Made by a program: the position numbers and the translations under genes. 64,000 nt of DNA. Origin: Rhodoblastus sphagnicola (GTDB taxonomy: Bacteria > Pseudomonadota > Alphaproteobacteria > Rhizobiales > Beijerinckiaceae). Each line of letters begins with the position of its first letter. The stretch's first letter is position 1. The notes beneath the pieces are model-generated. The model saw only the letters and a program-made list of their open reading frames with translations, ran no database searches and was not told the origin of the DNA. The stretch lies in the NCBI RefSeq assembly GCF_002937075.1, contig NZ_NHSJ01000073.1, positions 62,001 to 126,000 on the forward strand. The letters run 5' to 3'. This document shows, one piece after another, positions 42,421 to 52,275 of this stretch.

Positions 42421-43925
42421 TGCGCAAGACATCTCTGGTTCTGCTCGGCGTGGTCGTTGGCGCATCCGTCGCCTCGATCGGCGCGCGCGTTCCCTTTTCT
42501 ACCCCTTGGGCGCCGGCGGGCGCCCATGCGGCGTCGTCCGACGTCTATCGCAGTCTCAATCTGTTCGGCGACGTCTTCGAGAAGGTCCGCACCGATTACG
42601 TGGAAAAACCCGACGACAAGAAGATGGTCGAGGCGGCGGTGTCGGGCATGCTCGCCTCGCTCGATCCGCATTCTTCCTACATGGACGCCAAGAGCTTCCA
42701 GGACATGCAGATCCAGACGCAGGGCAAGTTCGGCGGGCTCGGCATCGAGGTCATGCAGGAAGACGGCCTCGTCAAGGTGGTCGCGCCGATCGACGACACG
42801 CCGGCCGCGCGCGCCGGCATCCTGTCGGGCGACTTCATCACCGCCATCGACGACGAGGCGGTGCAGGGCATGTCCCTCAACCAGGCCGTCGACAAGATGC
42901 GCGGCGAGGTCAACACCAATGTCAAGCTGACGCTGGCGCGCGGCGCCAAGAAGGACAAGGTCGAGGTCACGCTGACCCGCGCCGTCATCCAGATCAAGTC
43001 GGTGCGCTCGCGCGTCGAGGCCCCCGATATCGGCTATATTCGCGTCACCCAGTTCACCGAACAGACCTATGAGGGCCTGAAGGACGCGATGCAGAAGCTC
43101 CAGAAGGACATTCCTGCGGAAAAATTCAAGGGCTTCGTCATCGATCTGCGCAACAACCCCGGCGGCCTGCTCGACCAGTCGGTGGCGGTGGTCAACGCCT
43201 TCATCGATCATGGCGAGATCGTCTCCACCCGCGGCCGCAACGCCGACGAGACCCAGCGCTACAACGCCCGCCCGATCGATCTTTCCAAGGGCAAGCCGGT
43301 GGTGGTGCTGATCAATGGCGGCTCCGCCTCGGCCTCCGAGATCGTCGCCGGCGCGCTGCAGGATCACAAGCGCGCTACGCTGATCGGCACGCGCTCGTTC
43401 GGCAAGGGATCGGTGCAGACCATCATCCCGCTCGGCATGAACAACGGCGCCCTGCGCCTGACCACGGCGCGCTATTACACGCCCTCGGGCCGTTCGATCC
43501 AGGCCAAGGGCATCGAGCCTGACTTGACGGTGCTGGAGGATGTGCCCGACGACTTGAAGGGCAAGGACAAGACCGAGGGCGAGGCTTCGCTCAAGGGCCA
43601 TCTCAAGAATGGCGACGACGAGGCGCATGGCTCCCAGGCCTATGTGCCGCCGGACGCGGCCAAGGACAAGGCGCTGCATGCCGCGCTCGACCTGCTGCGC
43701 GGGGTGAAGACCGCCGAGGCCATCAAGGCGGAAAACGCCAAGCCGGTCGCCGACGTCGCCAAGCCCAATTCCGAGGACAAGCCCGCCGACAAGTCCGAGA
43801 ACAAGTCAGCCGACAAGCCCTCGGGCCGGCCGGCCGAGGCGCCTCCGGCGGCGCCCCCCGTCAGGCCGCAGGGCGAACCGGTGTTGAAGCCTGCTCCCAC
43901 GCCCGCTCCCGTTCCGGAAAAGTGA
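42420..43925 (+). CDS. ctpA: Carboxy-terminal processing protease (S41)
   Basis: A 501-residue periplasmic S41 protease. An N-terminal signal/anchor is followed by a PDZ domain (about 100-180, with FGGLGIEV and APIDDTPAARAGILSGDFI). The catalytic Ser lies in GGSASASEIVAGAL (about 306), and Lys329 in GTRSFGKGSVQT. The C-terminal about 70 residues are Lys/Pro/Ala-rich low complexity (DKPADKSENKSADKPSG). It processes C-termini of envelope proteins and turns over peptidoglycan enzymes. It is coupled to the EnvC-like gene and followed by a terminator. Confidence 0.94.
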   Translation: MRKTSLVLLGVVVGASVASIGARVPFSTPWAPAGAHAASSDVYRSLNLFGDVFEKVRTDYVEKPDDKKMVEAAVSGMLASLDPHSSYMDAKSFQDMQIQTQGKFGGLGIEVMQEDGLVKVVAPIDDTPAARAGILSGDFITAIDDEAVQGMSLNQAVDKMRGEVNTNVKLTLARGAKKDKVEVTLTRAVIQIKSVRSRVEAPDIGYIRVTQFTEQTYEGLKDAMQKLQKDIPAEKFKGFVIDLRNNPGGLLDQSVAVVNAFIDHGEIVSTRGRNADETQRYNARPIDLSKGKPVVVLINGGSASASEIVAGALQDHKRATLIGTRSFGKGSVQTIIPLGMNNGALRLTTARYYTPSGRSIQAKGIEPDLTVLEDVPDDLKGKDKTEGEASLKGHLKNGDDEAHGSQAYVPPDAAKDKALHAALDLLRGVKTAEAIKAENAKPVADVAKPNSEDKPADKSENKSADKPSGRPAEAPPAAPPVRPQGEPVLKPAPTPAPVPEK

Positions 43926-43937
43926 TTTTTGCTCGAT

Positions 43938-43968
43938 CGGCCCGTCGCTCGCGGCGGGCCGGCTTTTT
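43938..43968 (+). terminator. Rho-independent terminator after ctpA
   Basis: CGGCCCGTCGC pairs with GCGGCGGGCCG (one G-T position) around a 3-base loop and is followed by CTTTTT. It lies 12 bases past the ctpA stop and 10 bases before the yibQ-like ATG. Confidence 0.75.
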
Positions 43969-43978
43969 CTGACGGGCC

Positions 43979-45148
43979 ATGCTGGACGACCTTGACCGCC
44001 CGCTGGGGCTTGATCGAACAGAACAGCCGGAGGGCGGGCGCAAGCCGCTTTGGTCGGTCGGCGCTGTTGTGGCCATGACCGTGGCTGCGGGCGGGGCTTG
44101 GCTGGCCGCGCAGCAGGGCGTTGGTTTGTCGGGCCTCGGCCAGCAGGCGCCGGGCGGCGAACCCGAGGCGCGCGCGTCGATTCAGCCGCTGCCGCCGCCC
44201 GCGCCCCCGGCGCCTCAGGTTCAGGTTCAGCAGGCCGCGCCGGAAGCCGCGCAACCCGGCCAGCAAGGGGAGATCGAGAACGGCGTCCGCGTGATCCGCG
44301 GCGGCGGCGCGGCTGGTCCCGCCATCATCCGCGTGCCCGACGGCGCCGCCGCGCCGCTGGCGCCGGCCCCCGATGCGCGCCTCGTCGAAAAGAGCCGGTT
44401 CGGCCTGCTGCCCAAGCGCGGCAAGGACGGCGCGACCCCCGCGCAGGTCTACGCCAGGCCGCGGCCGGCGGTTACGGCGCCGCGCATCGCGATCATCATC
44501 GGCGGCATGGGGCTCAACGATGTTGCGACCCAATCCGCGATTTCGCGTCTGCCGGCGGCGGTGACGCTGGCCTTCGCGCCCTACGGCGCTCATCTCGAGA
44601 GTCTTGCCGGTTCAGCGCGGGAGGCCGGCCACGAAATCCTGCTCCAGGCGCCGATGGAGCCCTTCGACAACGCGGATAGCCCGGGGCCGCATGTGATCCC
44701 GGCCGGCGACGCGCCCAGGGCCGAGGACGAGTTGCATTGGCAGATGAGCCGGATGGTCGGTTATTTCGGCGTGATCAATTATCTCGGCGGCAAGCTGACC
44801 GCAGATCGCGAATCCGTGTCCGCCCTGATGGCGGAATTTTCGCGGCGCGGCCTGAATTATGTGGATGACGGCTCCTCGCCGCAAAGCCTCGCCGGCGAGG
44901 CGGCGGCGGAGAAAGGCGTGAATTTCCTGAAGGTCGATGTCAGGATTGACGAAACGCGCAAGCCGGAAGCTATTGACGCCGCGCTGATCAAGCTCGAAAA
45001 CTTGGCTAGACAGAACGGCGTCGCCGTCGGATTCGCTTCGGGACTGACAATGACCAGCGAACGCATCGCCAATTATCTCGCCGACATCCGGCGCGGCGGC
45101 GTGGTTTTGGCGCCAGTCTCGGCGGCTTTCGCCGGTGACAAGAGGTGA
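43979..45148 (+). CDS. Divergent polysaccharide deacetylase (YibQ/DUF610) family
   Basis: A 389-residue protein. One N-terminal transmembrane helix (about 26-44), a Pro/Gln/Ala-rich periplasmic linker (60-150) and a deacetylase-like barrel starting at PRIAIIIGGMGLNDVAT are visible. LLQAPMEPFDNADSPGPHVI, NYLGGKLTADRE and YVDDGSSP follow the YibQ pattern. It probably acts on envelope polysaccharide or peptidoglycan; the catalytic status is unsure because the family is divergent. It sits between ctpA and rppH, as in many alphaproteobacteria. Confidence 0.85.
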   Translation: MLDDLDRPLGLDRTEQPEGGRKPLWSVGAVVAMTVAAGGAWLAAQQGVGLSGLGQQAPGGEPEARASIQPLPPPAPPAPQVQVQQAAPEAAQPGQQGEIENGVRVIRGGGAAGPAIIRVPDGAAAPLAPAPDARLVEKSRFGLLPKRGKDGATPAQVYARPRPAVTAPRIAIIIGGMGLNDVATQSAISRLPAAVTLAFAPYGAHLESLAGSAREAGHEILLQAPMEPFDNADSPGPHVIPAGDAPRAEDELHWQMSRMVGYFGVINYLGGKLTADRESVSALMAEFSRRGLNYVDDGSSPQSLAGEAAAEKGVNFLKVDVRIDETRKPEAIDAALIKLENLARQNGVAVGFASGLTMTSERIANYLADIRRGGVVLAPVSAAFAGDKR

Positions 45149-45150
45149 GA

Positions 45151-45654
45151 ATGGATGCTCTGACTTACCGGCCCTGCGTCGGTATCATGCTGCTCAATGC
45201 GGAAGGTTTGGTTTTCGTGGGACGGCGCAAAGCCCGGCGTGGCCCGGACGTTCACCCGCTCGAACACGAATGGCAGATGCCGCAGGGCGGCATCGACGAG
45301 GGCGAGACGCCCTACAAGGCGGCCATGCGCGAATTGCGCGAGGAAACCAATGTGCGCAACGCCGATTTGCTCGGCGAGGCGCCGAACTGGCTGAGCTACG
45401 ATCTTCCGACCGACGTCGGCAGAAAAAACTGGCGCGGCCGGTTTCGCGGGCAGACGCAAAAGTGGTTCGCGCTGCGGTTCACTGGCAAGGACTCCGAGAT
45501 CGACATCGACACGCCGGACAATGGCAAGCATCGCGCCGAATTCGACGCCTGGCGCTGGGAGCGCATGGACCGGTTGCCGGAATTGATCGTGCCGTTCAAG
45601 CGGCAGGTCTATGTGCAGGTGTGCTCGCATTTCGCGCATCTGGCGGGGGGGTGA
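45151..45654 (+). CDS. rppH: RNA pyrophosphohydrolase (Nudix)
   Basis: A 167-residue Nudix hydrolase that removes pyrophosphate from mRNA 5' ends, starting decay. The Nudix box is GGIDEGETPYKAAMRELREE. YRPCVGIMLLNAEGLVFVGRR at the N-terminus and the C-terminal FDAWRWERMDRLPELIVPFK are typical of RppH/NudH. The ATG at 45151 has AGGTGAG upstream. It follows the yibQ-like gene by 2 bases. Confidence 0.93.
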   Translation: MDALTYRPCVGIMLLNAEGLVFVGRRKARRGPDVHPLEHEWQMPQGGIDEGETPYKAAMRELREETNVRNADLLGEAPNWLSYDLPTDVGRKNWRGRFRGQTQKWFALRFTGKDSEIDIDTPDNGKHRAEFDAWRWERMDRLPELIVPFKRQVYVQVCSHFAHLAGG

Positions 45655-45710
45655 GCGCATCGGGTCACCTCCCCTCGGATTTGTCCCCGAAGCTCGCGAA
45701 GCTGAATCGC

Positions 45711-46874
45711 CTATTCATCCCACGCGACGGCGTCAAGACAGGCCTTGAATTTGCCGTCGATGCAATGGCGATCGGGGTCAAAGGTCAGCACCCGGTCTCG
45801 CCCATACCACCAATTTGTGTTGATCGGATGCAGATGCCGAAATGAATAAAATAGGGAGGGCACGTTGCGCGCAAACCATCCGGCGAAACGGTGCGTGCGC
45901 CATTGGGCGCGCTCCGGGCAGCGCGCGGGCGCAACGGCCCACTTGCGGCGGCAACTGTTGGGATGCTTGGGAATGACGCCGAATTGCATATTCGGTTTTT
46001 CCGCGACGAAATAGTCGCGATGGCGGGCGCGCTCTTGCGGCGGCGTGTCAAGGCCGCCGCCGCTAATTCCATACAACCAGTGGCCCTGGCAGGTGATCGC
46101 GCCCAGCGGCGATGATTCCGCCGCCGCAAAAATACTGCCGGGACCCACGACCAGTTCGTCAATGTCGCAATTCAACGCGCTGCGGGCGCGCGCGAGGAAG
46201 CGCCAGCGCGCATGCTCCAACATGCCGGATTGACAAAAATCGGAATCCCACGGCCGGTCGCCTCCGCCCAACGGGCCGTATTTGAATGGCCATTCGACGA
46301 TGGCCGATGCTTTCAATCCGCCGACTTCCGCGATGGCTTGCGCCAATGCGTGGACATCGTAGTCGGTCGAACCGTTGTCATAGAGAAGCAAGGCGTCGGC
46401 GCCATGATTATCGCGATGATAGCGAATCCAATCCTGAATCCAGCTCAGCTTGTTGTTCTTTGACAGAGTGAACAGAACACGTCTGCCAGCAAATAACTCT
46501 GCACCCGATGGCGAGGCGACGCATTCAACGGCGCCGAGGCTGGACTCCAGGCGCGCGCTCTCGGTTGCAACATCCACGTGCATGCGTATTGCCCGGTCAA
46601 GGGGGATTATCCTTGCAGGATGGCGCGCTCCTTCGGCGCACATCTGTAGATGTTCCATCAGCGGTCCAAGATTAAACAATGGCGGCCCGATCATAATGGT
46701 CGATTTGCCCGAATTGAAAACGTCATAAAATAAAACGTCATTGTCGAAGCGTTCGTTGAAATCAGCGTCGCGTAAGACAATTGGTCGTGTGGGTTCGCGC
46801 CGAACGTGTGAGAACGCGCTGAGCATCACGGGAGTCGGGGAGAAAATGCGTGTTTGAAATTGCAAGGTCTTCAT
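45711..46874 (-). CDS. Glycosyltransferase (GT2/GT92-like)
   Basis: A 387-residue protein. FTLSKNNKLSWIQDWIRYHR, ALLLYDNGSTDYD and LNCDIDELVVGPG give a GT-A-like pattern (DNGSTD; D-x-DE metal site) as in GT92/DUF23 and related enzymes. The N-terminal about 110 residues are unassigned. Base composition is less GC-rich than its neighbours, especially toward the 5' end, and the start has no clear ribosome site. Both points suggest acquisition by transfer. It is isolated between rppH and gcvPB. Confidence 0.72.
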   Translation of the reverse strand: MKTLQFQTRIFSPTPVMLSAFSHVRREPTRPIVLRDADFNERFDNDVLFYDVFNSGKSTIMIGPPLFNLGPLMEHLQMCAEGARHPARIIPLDRAIRMHVDVATESARLESSLGAVECVASPSGAELFAGRRVLFTLSKNNKLSWIQDWIRYHRDNHGADALLLYDNGSTDYDVHALAQAIAEVGGLKASAIVEWPFKYGPLGGGDRPWDSDFCQSGMLEHARWRFLARARSALNCDIDELVVGPGSIFAAAESSPLGAITCQGHWLYGISGGGLDTPPQERARHRDYFVAEKPNMQFGVIPKHPNSCRRKWAVAPARCPERAQWRTHRFAGWFARNVPSLFYSFRHLHPINTNWWYGRDRVLTFDPDRHCIDGKFKACLDAVAWDE

Positions 46875-46964
46875 GAGTATCGATGTTTTCTACGCGGAGG
46901 CGCTGGGGATCCCGTAGGCGTCGGACGCTCCCCGCCGGGAGGCGTCGGGCATCGACAACTGCGC

Positions 46965-48515
46965 TCAACCCGCATTGGGTTCGCGCTCGCCCACCGGCTT
47001 CTTGTAAGTCAGCACCGGTTTTCGCGCGGCGGCGGTTTCGTCGAGCCTCGTGCGCGGCGCGTAATAGGGCGCGCCGGTGAAACGCTCGACCTCGCCGTTT
47101 TTCACGCTGAAGGCGAGATCGCGCAAAGTGGCGATGAACATTTCCAGGAAGGCGGCGGATTCCGATTCCGTCGGCTCGATCAGCATGGCGCCATGCACCA
47201 CCAGCGGGAAATAGACCGTCATCGGGTGGATGCCCTCGTCGATCATCGCCTTGGCGAAATCCAGCACGGTGACGCCTGAGTCCTTCATCCAATGGTCGTC
47301 GAACAGGGCTTCGTGCATGCACAGGCGCTCGGCGAAGGGCGAGGACATCACGTCCTTGAGGCAAACGCGGATGTAGTTGGCCGACAGTACGGCGTTTTCC
47401 GAGGCCATGGCCAGGCCGTCGCCGCCATGGGAGAGAATGTAGCTGAGCGCGCGGACGAACATGCCCATCTGGCCGTGGAAGGCCGCCATGCGGCCAAAAC
47501 TTTGCGTGCCCTCTTTGTCCTCGACCAGCACAAATTTATCGCCGTCGCGGCGCAGGAAGGGCACGGGGGCGAACGGGGCGAGCCGGCTCGACAGCACCAC
47601 CGGGCCGGCGCCGGGACCGCCGCCGCCGTGCGGCGTGGAAAACGTCTTGTGCAGGTTGATGTGCATGGCGTCGACGCCGAGGTCGCCCGGCCGCACTTTG
47701 CCGACGATGGCGTTGAAATTGGCGCCGTCGCAGTAAAAGTAAGCCCCGGCCTCGTGGACCAGCCGCGCGATTTCGACAATGTCGCGCTCGAACAGCCCGC
47801 AGGTGTTGGGATTGGTCAGCATGATCGCGGCGACATCGGGGCCGAGCGCGGCGGCGACGGCTTCAGGGTGCACCAGCCCGTCCTCGCCCGCCGGGATCAC
47901 GCGCACCGAGAAACCGAGCGCGGCGGCGGTGGCGGGATTGGTGCCATGGGCCGATTCCGGCGCCAGCACCACTTTTCGCGTCGCGGCTTCGCCCCGCGCG
48001 GAAATCGCGGCCTTGATTGTCATCATGCCGCACATTTCGCCGTGCGCCCCGGCCTTGGGCGACAAAGCCACCGCTTCCGTCCCGGTGAGTTCGATCAGCC
48101 AGCGCGACAAGTCCGCCATCAGCTCCAGCGCGCCCTGCACGGTGTAGAGCGGCTGCAACGGGTGGATGTCGGCAAAGCCGGGCAGCCGCGCCATTTTTTC
48201 GTTGAGGCGCGGGTTGTGCTTCATGGTGCAGGAGCCGAGCGGATAAAGCCCGGCGTCGATGGCGTAATTCTGCTGCGACAGCCGCACGTAATGGCGCAAG
48301 GTTTCCGGTTCGGACAGGCCGGGCAGGCCAAGCGGCGACTTGCGCTCCAACCCGCCGAGGCGCGGCGTGAACTCTTTCGGCGGGTCGATGTCCACGCCGG
48401 TGAAATCCTCGCGGCCGTGCTCGAAAATCAGCCCGGTCTCGTGGGCGAGGCCGTGATGGCCAGAAAACGTGCGCGGCAGTTTCTTCTCGGAAAAACGCGG
48501 GTTTTCCTCAGTCAT
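46965..48515 (-). CDS. gcvPB: Glycine dehydrogenase (decarboxylating) subunit 2
   Basis: A 516-residue PLP-binding half of the P-protein of glycine cleavage. The PLP lysine is in [36 protein letters not shown] and [12 protein letters not shown] are family signatures. It overlaps gcvPA by 4 bases (ATGA). With GcvPA it decarboxylates glycine and passes the aminomethyl group to GcvH. gcvT and gcvH are not in the window. Confidence 0.95.
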   Translation of the reverse strand: MTEENPRFSEKKLPRTFSGHHGLAHETGLIFEHGREDFTGVDIDPPKEFTPRLGGLERKSPLGLPGLSEPETLRHYVRLSQQNYAIDAGLYPLGSCTMKHNPRLNEKMARLPGFADIHPLQPLYTVQGALELMADLSRWLIELTGTEAVALSPKAGAHGEMCGMMTIKAAISARGEAATRKVVLAPESAHGTNPATAAALGFSVRVIPAGEDGLVHPEAVAAALGPDVAAIMLTNPNTCGLFERDIVEIARLVHEAGAYFYCDGANFNAIVGKVRPGDLGVDAMHINLHKTFSTPHGGGGPGAGPVVLSSRLAPFAPVPFLRRDGDKFVLVEDKEGTQSFGRMAAFHGQMGMFVRALSYILSHGGDGLAMASENAVLSANYIRVCLKDVMSSPFAERLCMHEALFDDHWMKDSGVTVLDFAKAMIDEGIHPMTVYFPLVVHGAMLIEPTESESAAFLEMFIATLRDLAFSVKNGEVERFTGAPYYAPRTRLDETAAARKPVLTYKKPVGEREPNAG

Positions 48516-49855
48516 CGCGCGGCCTCCTCGCGTAAAGCCGCGATGAGAACCGCGCGGTCGTCGTCGGTGTTGATCTCGCTGCTGGCGACCAGCAGCAGGT
48601 TTTCCAACCCGGCGCCGGGTGAAAGCCGCGACACCGGCACGCCCGCGAGCAGCTTTTGGGTCGCCGCCCGTTCAACAAATTCAGCAGCCGAACCGGGCAA
48701 TTCGATGCAAAATTCGTTGAAGAAACTTTCATTCAGCAGTTTGACGCCGGGGATCGTCTCGATTTCGCCGGCGAGCGCCACCGCATTGGCGTGATTGACC
48801 AGCGCGAGTTCGCGCAAGCCCTTTGCGCCCAGCAGCGACAGGTGGATGGAAAAGGCCAGCGCGCACAGGCCGGAGTTTGTGCAGATGTTGGAGGTGGCCT
48901 TTTCGCGGCGGATATGCTGCTCGCGGGTCGAGAGCGTCAGCACGAAACCGCGCCGTCCCTGGCTGTCGAACGTCTGGCCGCACAGGCGTCCCGGCATTTG
49001 CCGCACATATTTTTCGCGGGTGGCGAACAGGCCGAGATAGGGGCCGCCGAAATTCAGGCCGTTGCCGATCGACTGGCCTTCGGCGACGACGATGTCGGCG
49101 CCCTGCGCGCCCGGACTTTCGATCAGGCCGAGCGAGAGGATTTCGGTGACGACCGCCACCAGCAGCACGCCCTTGGCCTTGCACGCCGCCGCCAGCGGGC
49201 GCAAATCGCGCAAATGGCCTGATACGTCGGGCGATTGCACGACCACGCAGGCGAGGCTGTCGTCGATCCGCGAGACGAGGTCTTCTTGCGCCAGCGGATC
49301 GGGCGGCAGAATCGTGATTTCGTCGTCGGCCATGTCCGACAGCGTGCGCGCCGTCTCGGCGTAATGCGGATGCAGACCGCCGGAGAGCAGGGCTTTTCGC
49401 CGCCGCGTCACGCGATGCGCCATCAGGACGGCTTCCGCCGTCGCCGTCGAGCCGTCGTACATGGAGGCGTTGGCGACCTCCATGCCGGTGAGCCGCGCCA
49501 CCTGGGTCTGGAACTCGAACAGGACTTGCAGCGTGCCCTGCGAAATTTCCGGCTGGTAGGGCGTGTAGGAGGTCAAAAATTCCGAGCGCTGGATCAGGTG
49601 ATCGACGCTGGCGGGGACGTGGTGCTTGTAGGCTCCCGCGCCAAGGAAGAAGGGGACCGCGCTGGCGGAAATGTTCTTCGCCGCCAGCGCGCCGAGCGCG
49701 CGCTCGACTTCAAGTTCGGTCTTGCGGCGCGGCAGATCGAGCGGCGTCTTCAACAGCTTGTCGGCCGCGTCCGTAAAAAGATCGTCGATATCGGCGAGGC
49801 CCATGCGGGTGAGCATGTCCTCGCGCTCGGTCGGACTGAGCGGCAGATAGCGCAT
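48512..49855 (-). CDS. gcvPA: Glycine dehydrogenase (decarboxylating) subunit 1
   Basis: A 447-residue N-terminal half of the split P-protein. [38 protein letters not shown] and [15 protein letters not shown] are conserved. It starts 8 bases after the dsbA-like gene, so it is transcribed with it and with gcvPB. The usual partners gcvT-gcvH do not precede it. Confidence 0.95.
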   Translation of the reverse strand: MRYLPLSPTEREDMLTRMGLADIDDLFTDAADKLLKTPLDLPRRKTELEVERALGALAAKNISASAVPFFLGAGAYKHHVPASVDHLIQRSEFLTSYTPYQPEISQGTLQVLFEFQTQVARLTGMEVANASMYDGSTATAEAVLMAHRVTRRRKALLSGGLHPHYAETARTLSDMADDEITILPPDPLAQEDLVSRIDDSLACVVVQSPDVSGHLRDLRPLAAACKAKGVLLVAVVTEILSLGLIESPGAQGADIVVAEGQSIGNGLNFGGPYLGLFATREKYVRQMPGRLCGQTFDSQGRRGFVLTLSTREQHIRREKATSNICTNSGLCALAFSIHLSLLGAKGLRELALVNHANAVALAGEIETIPGVKLLNESFFNEFCIELPGSAAEFVERAATQKLLAGVPVSRLSPGAGLENLLLVASSEINTDDDRAVLIAALREEAAR

Positions 49856-49863
49856 GAACGTCC

Positions 49864-50532
49864 TTATTTCAGATAGGGCGCGAGCACGGCGTCGAGCTCG
49901 GAAGCCGGGATTTCGCCGGGGCGCCTGTCGCCGTTGATGTAGAAGGTGGGGGTGGCGGTGACGCCGAACTTGGTCTCCGCCACGCGACGCATGGCGTCGA
50001 TCTTCTTGAACATAGCCTCGTCGTTGAGGCAGGCTTCAAAAGCGCTCTGGCTCATGCCGGTCTGTTTCAGGGTCGTGGTCAGGGCGTCCAGCGGGTTGTT
50101 GCCGAAGGCCCAGCCGCGCTGGGTCTGAAACAGCAGTTCGACCACCGCCTCGCGCTTGTCGCCGGAGCAGCGCGCCAGCATGGCGGCGGCGGCGGCCAGC
50201 GGGTCGAGCGGGAATTCGCGCAGGACATAGCGCGCCTTGCCCTTGTCGATGTAATTGGCCTTGAGCTTGGGCAGGGTCTCGGTCGTGAAGGCGGCGCAAT
50301 GCGAGCAGGTCATCGAGGCATATTCGACGATCGTCACCGGCGCCTTGGGGTCGCCGATCCAGAGATCGGGCAGGGCCTGTTCCGCCATCAATTGATCGAG
50401 CGGAATTTTCGCGGGGCCTTCCTCGGCGGCCAAGGCGGGGTGGGCGCCCAGACCCAAGGGGGCGACGACAAGAGCGGCGGCGCTGAAGGCGAGAAGGGCG
50501 CGGCGGTTGAGGCCGGGTCGGAAAGGCGGCAT
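49864..50532 (-). CDS. DsbA-family thiol:disulfide oxidoreductase
   Basis: A 222-residue periplasmic thioredoxin-fold protein. A signal peptide with twin arginine ([20 protein letters not shown]) is followed by the active site [12 protein letters not shown] (CSHC) and the cis-Pro loop [12 protein letters not shown]. The group resembles alphaproteobacterial DsbA/BdbD proteins found next to dciA and smc. It likely forms or isomerises disulfides in exported proteins. Here gcvPA rather than smc follows. Confidence 0.9.
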   Translation of the reverse strand: MPPFRPGLNRRALLAFSAAALVVAPLGLGAHPALAAEEGPAKIPLDQLMAEQALPDLWIGDPKAPVTIVEYASMTCSHCAAFTTETLPKLKANYIDKGKARYVLREFPLDPLAAAAAMLARCSGDKREAVVELLFQTQRGWAFGNNPLDALTTTLKQTGMSQSAFEACLNDEAMFKKIDAMRRVAETKFGVTATPTFYINGDRRPGEIPASELDAVLAPYLK

Positions 50533-50600
50533 GGGGAAGTCCTGCGTGAAAAGGCGACGGTCTATATAAACGGCGGCGCCGCGCCGCGAAAGCCCCGCGC

Positions 50601-51134
50601 TTACACGCCGCCGGCGCGGCCGCGAATCGCACGCGCCCCGAGCAGGGTCAGCGCCTTGCGCAAGCCTTCGTCTAAAACCCCTTCGGTGGCGCGGCGCGCT
50701 TCTTCCAGCGCCTCCGGGTCGGGCGGGGCGATCCGAATCGGGCCGGCGGCGCGCTCCAGCGGCCCCTGGCGAATCGCCAGCCGTCCCACGGCGCGCCAGC
50801 CGAGATGGGCGTTGACCCGCTGCACGATCTGCGGCGCCATGTGCTGCACCTCGATCGCCATCGCCCCGATCACGCGTAAAACCAGGGTGGCCGGCTCCAC
50901 GGCCGCGTTGGGGTCGCGCTCGCGCGGACGCGGCGGCCATTGCAGCTTGATCGGCTCGCAGCACTCGGCGAGCCTTTGGCCGATGATGTCATCCCAATGC
51001 AGGATCAGGCTCGATTGCCCGAACCCCTGTTTCGCCAGCACAGGATCGACAGCGCCGCCGATGAGGTCGGCGAGCGGTTTGGGATAAGAGGCTTTCTTTC
51101 GCGGGTTCACCAAGCCATTGTGAGGCTGTGACAC
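50601..51134 (-). CDS. DUF721 / DciA-like protein
   Basis: A 177-residue DUF721 protein. The conserved core is LILHWDDIIGQRLAECCEPI, followed by ATLVLRVIGAMAIEVQHMAP and IVQRVNAHLGWRAVGRLAI. DUF721 includes DciA, the ancestral helicase loader. The start is GTG at 51134, which overlaps the divergent mutY GTG by 7 bases. A shorter start in the region 51110-51113 (TTG/GTG) is possible. dsbA follows 68 bases downstream on the same strand. Confidence 0.85.
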   Translation of the reverse strand: MSQPHNGLVNPRKKASYPKPLADLIGGAVDPVLAKQGFGQSSLILHWDDIIGQRLAECCEPIKLQWPPRPRERDPNAAVEPATLVLRVIGAMAIEVQHMAPQIVQRVNAHLGWRAVGRLAIRQGPLERAAGPIRIAPPDPEALEEARRATEGVLDEGLRKALTLLGARAIRGRAGGV

Positions 51135-52240
51135 GCAAAAGCAAGAGCGAAATCGGCAAGTCCTCTCTCTCCAAGTCCTTGCTCGTCTGGTACGACCGGG
51201 CGCGGCGCGATCTGCCGTGGCGCGCGGCGCCGGGCGAACGGCCGGATCCTTATGCGGTCTGGCTGTCGGAAATCATGCTGCAGCAGACCACCGTCGCGGC
51301 GGTGAAAGCCTATTACGAAAAATTTCTCGCGCTGTGGCCGCGCGTTGATGATCTCGCTGCGGCGTCGCTTGAACAGGTTTTGCAAGCCTGGGCGGGCCTT
51401 GGCTATTATTCCCGCGCGCGCAACCTCCACGCTTGCGCGCAACGCGTGGTCGTGGAGCATGGCGGCGTCTTTCCTCCGCGGGAGAGCGAGTTGCGCCGCC
51501 TGCCGGGGGTCGGGCCCTACACGGCCGGGGCGATCGCGGCCATCGCCTTCGACCAGCCGGCGCCCGTGGTGGATGGCAATGTCGAACGGGTCGTGGCGCG
51601 GCTCTTGGCGCTGGAAACGCCCTTGCCGGCGGCCAAGAAAGAGATTTTCGCCTTCGTCGCCGACATTTTGCCGCATGACCGTCCCGGCGATTTCGCCCAG
51701 GCGATGATGGATCTCGGCGCGACCGTGTGCGCGCCGCGCGCGCCGGGCTGCCTGATCTGTCCGCTGGCGCGGTTTTGCGCCGCCAGGGGCGGCGATCCCC
51801 GGGATTTCCCGAAAAAGCCGCCGAAAAAGGCGCGGCCGTTCCGGCGCGGCGCGGCTTTCGTGCTGCGCCGCGCCGATGGCGCCGTGCTCGCGCGGCGGCG
51901 GCCCGAGCGCGGCCTGCTCGGCGGCATGACCGAATTTTTCGGCTCGGACTGGCGCGAGGGCCGCGCCGAGGACTGGCCGGAAAAACGCGGGCGCGAGCGG
52001 GCGCCCTGCGCCACGGCGAACTGGCGGCTGGCCGGCGAGATCGACCATGTCTTCACCCATTTCGCTCTGAGACTGGCGGTGTTCGTCGCCGCCGCGCCGG
52101 CGGATTTTTCCGCGCCCGAAGGCGGCTTCTGGCTTGCGGCCGACGATTTGCGCGCCGCCGCCTTCCCTAGCGTCATGCGAAAGGTCGAGGCTTGCGCGTT
52201 GAAGGCATGGGACTTGCCAGCGCCGGCAAAGCCGGCATGA
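51128..52240 (+). CDS. mutY: A/G-specific adenine DNA glycosylase
   Basis: A 370-residue MutY. The catalytic Glu lies in WLSEIMLQQTT, the HhH in LPGVGPYTAGAIAAIAF, and the catalytic Asp in VVDGNVERV. The 4Fe-4S ligands C-x6-C-x2-C-x5-C are at APRAPGCLICPLARFC. A C-terminal Nudix-like domain recognises 8-oxoG. It removes adenine opposite 8-oxoguanine. The start GTG overlaps the divergent dciA start, so one of the two may begin slightly later. Confidence 0.94.
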   Translation: MTRKSKSEIGKSSLSKSLLVWYDRARRDLPWRAAPGERPDPYAVWLSEIMLQQTTVAAVKAYYEKFLALWPRVDDLAAASLEQVLQAWAGLGYYSRARNLHACAQRVVVEHGGVFPPRESELRRLPGVGPYTAGAIAAIAFDQPAPVVDGNVERVVARLLALETPLPAAKKEIFAFVADILPHDRPGDFAQAMMDLGATVCAPRAPGCLICPLARFCAARGGDPRDFPKKPPKKARPFRRGAAFVLRRADGAVLARRRPERGLLGGMTEFFGSDWREGRAEDWPEKRGRERAPCATANWRLAGEIDHVFTHFALRLAVFVAAAPADFSAPEGGFWLAADDLRAAAFPSVMRKVEACALKAWDLPAPAKPA

Positions 52241-52275
52241 TGCCGCCCGTGATTACGAAAGGTCGGGGAGCGTCC

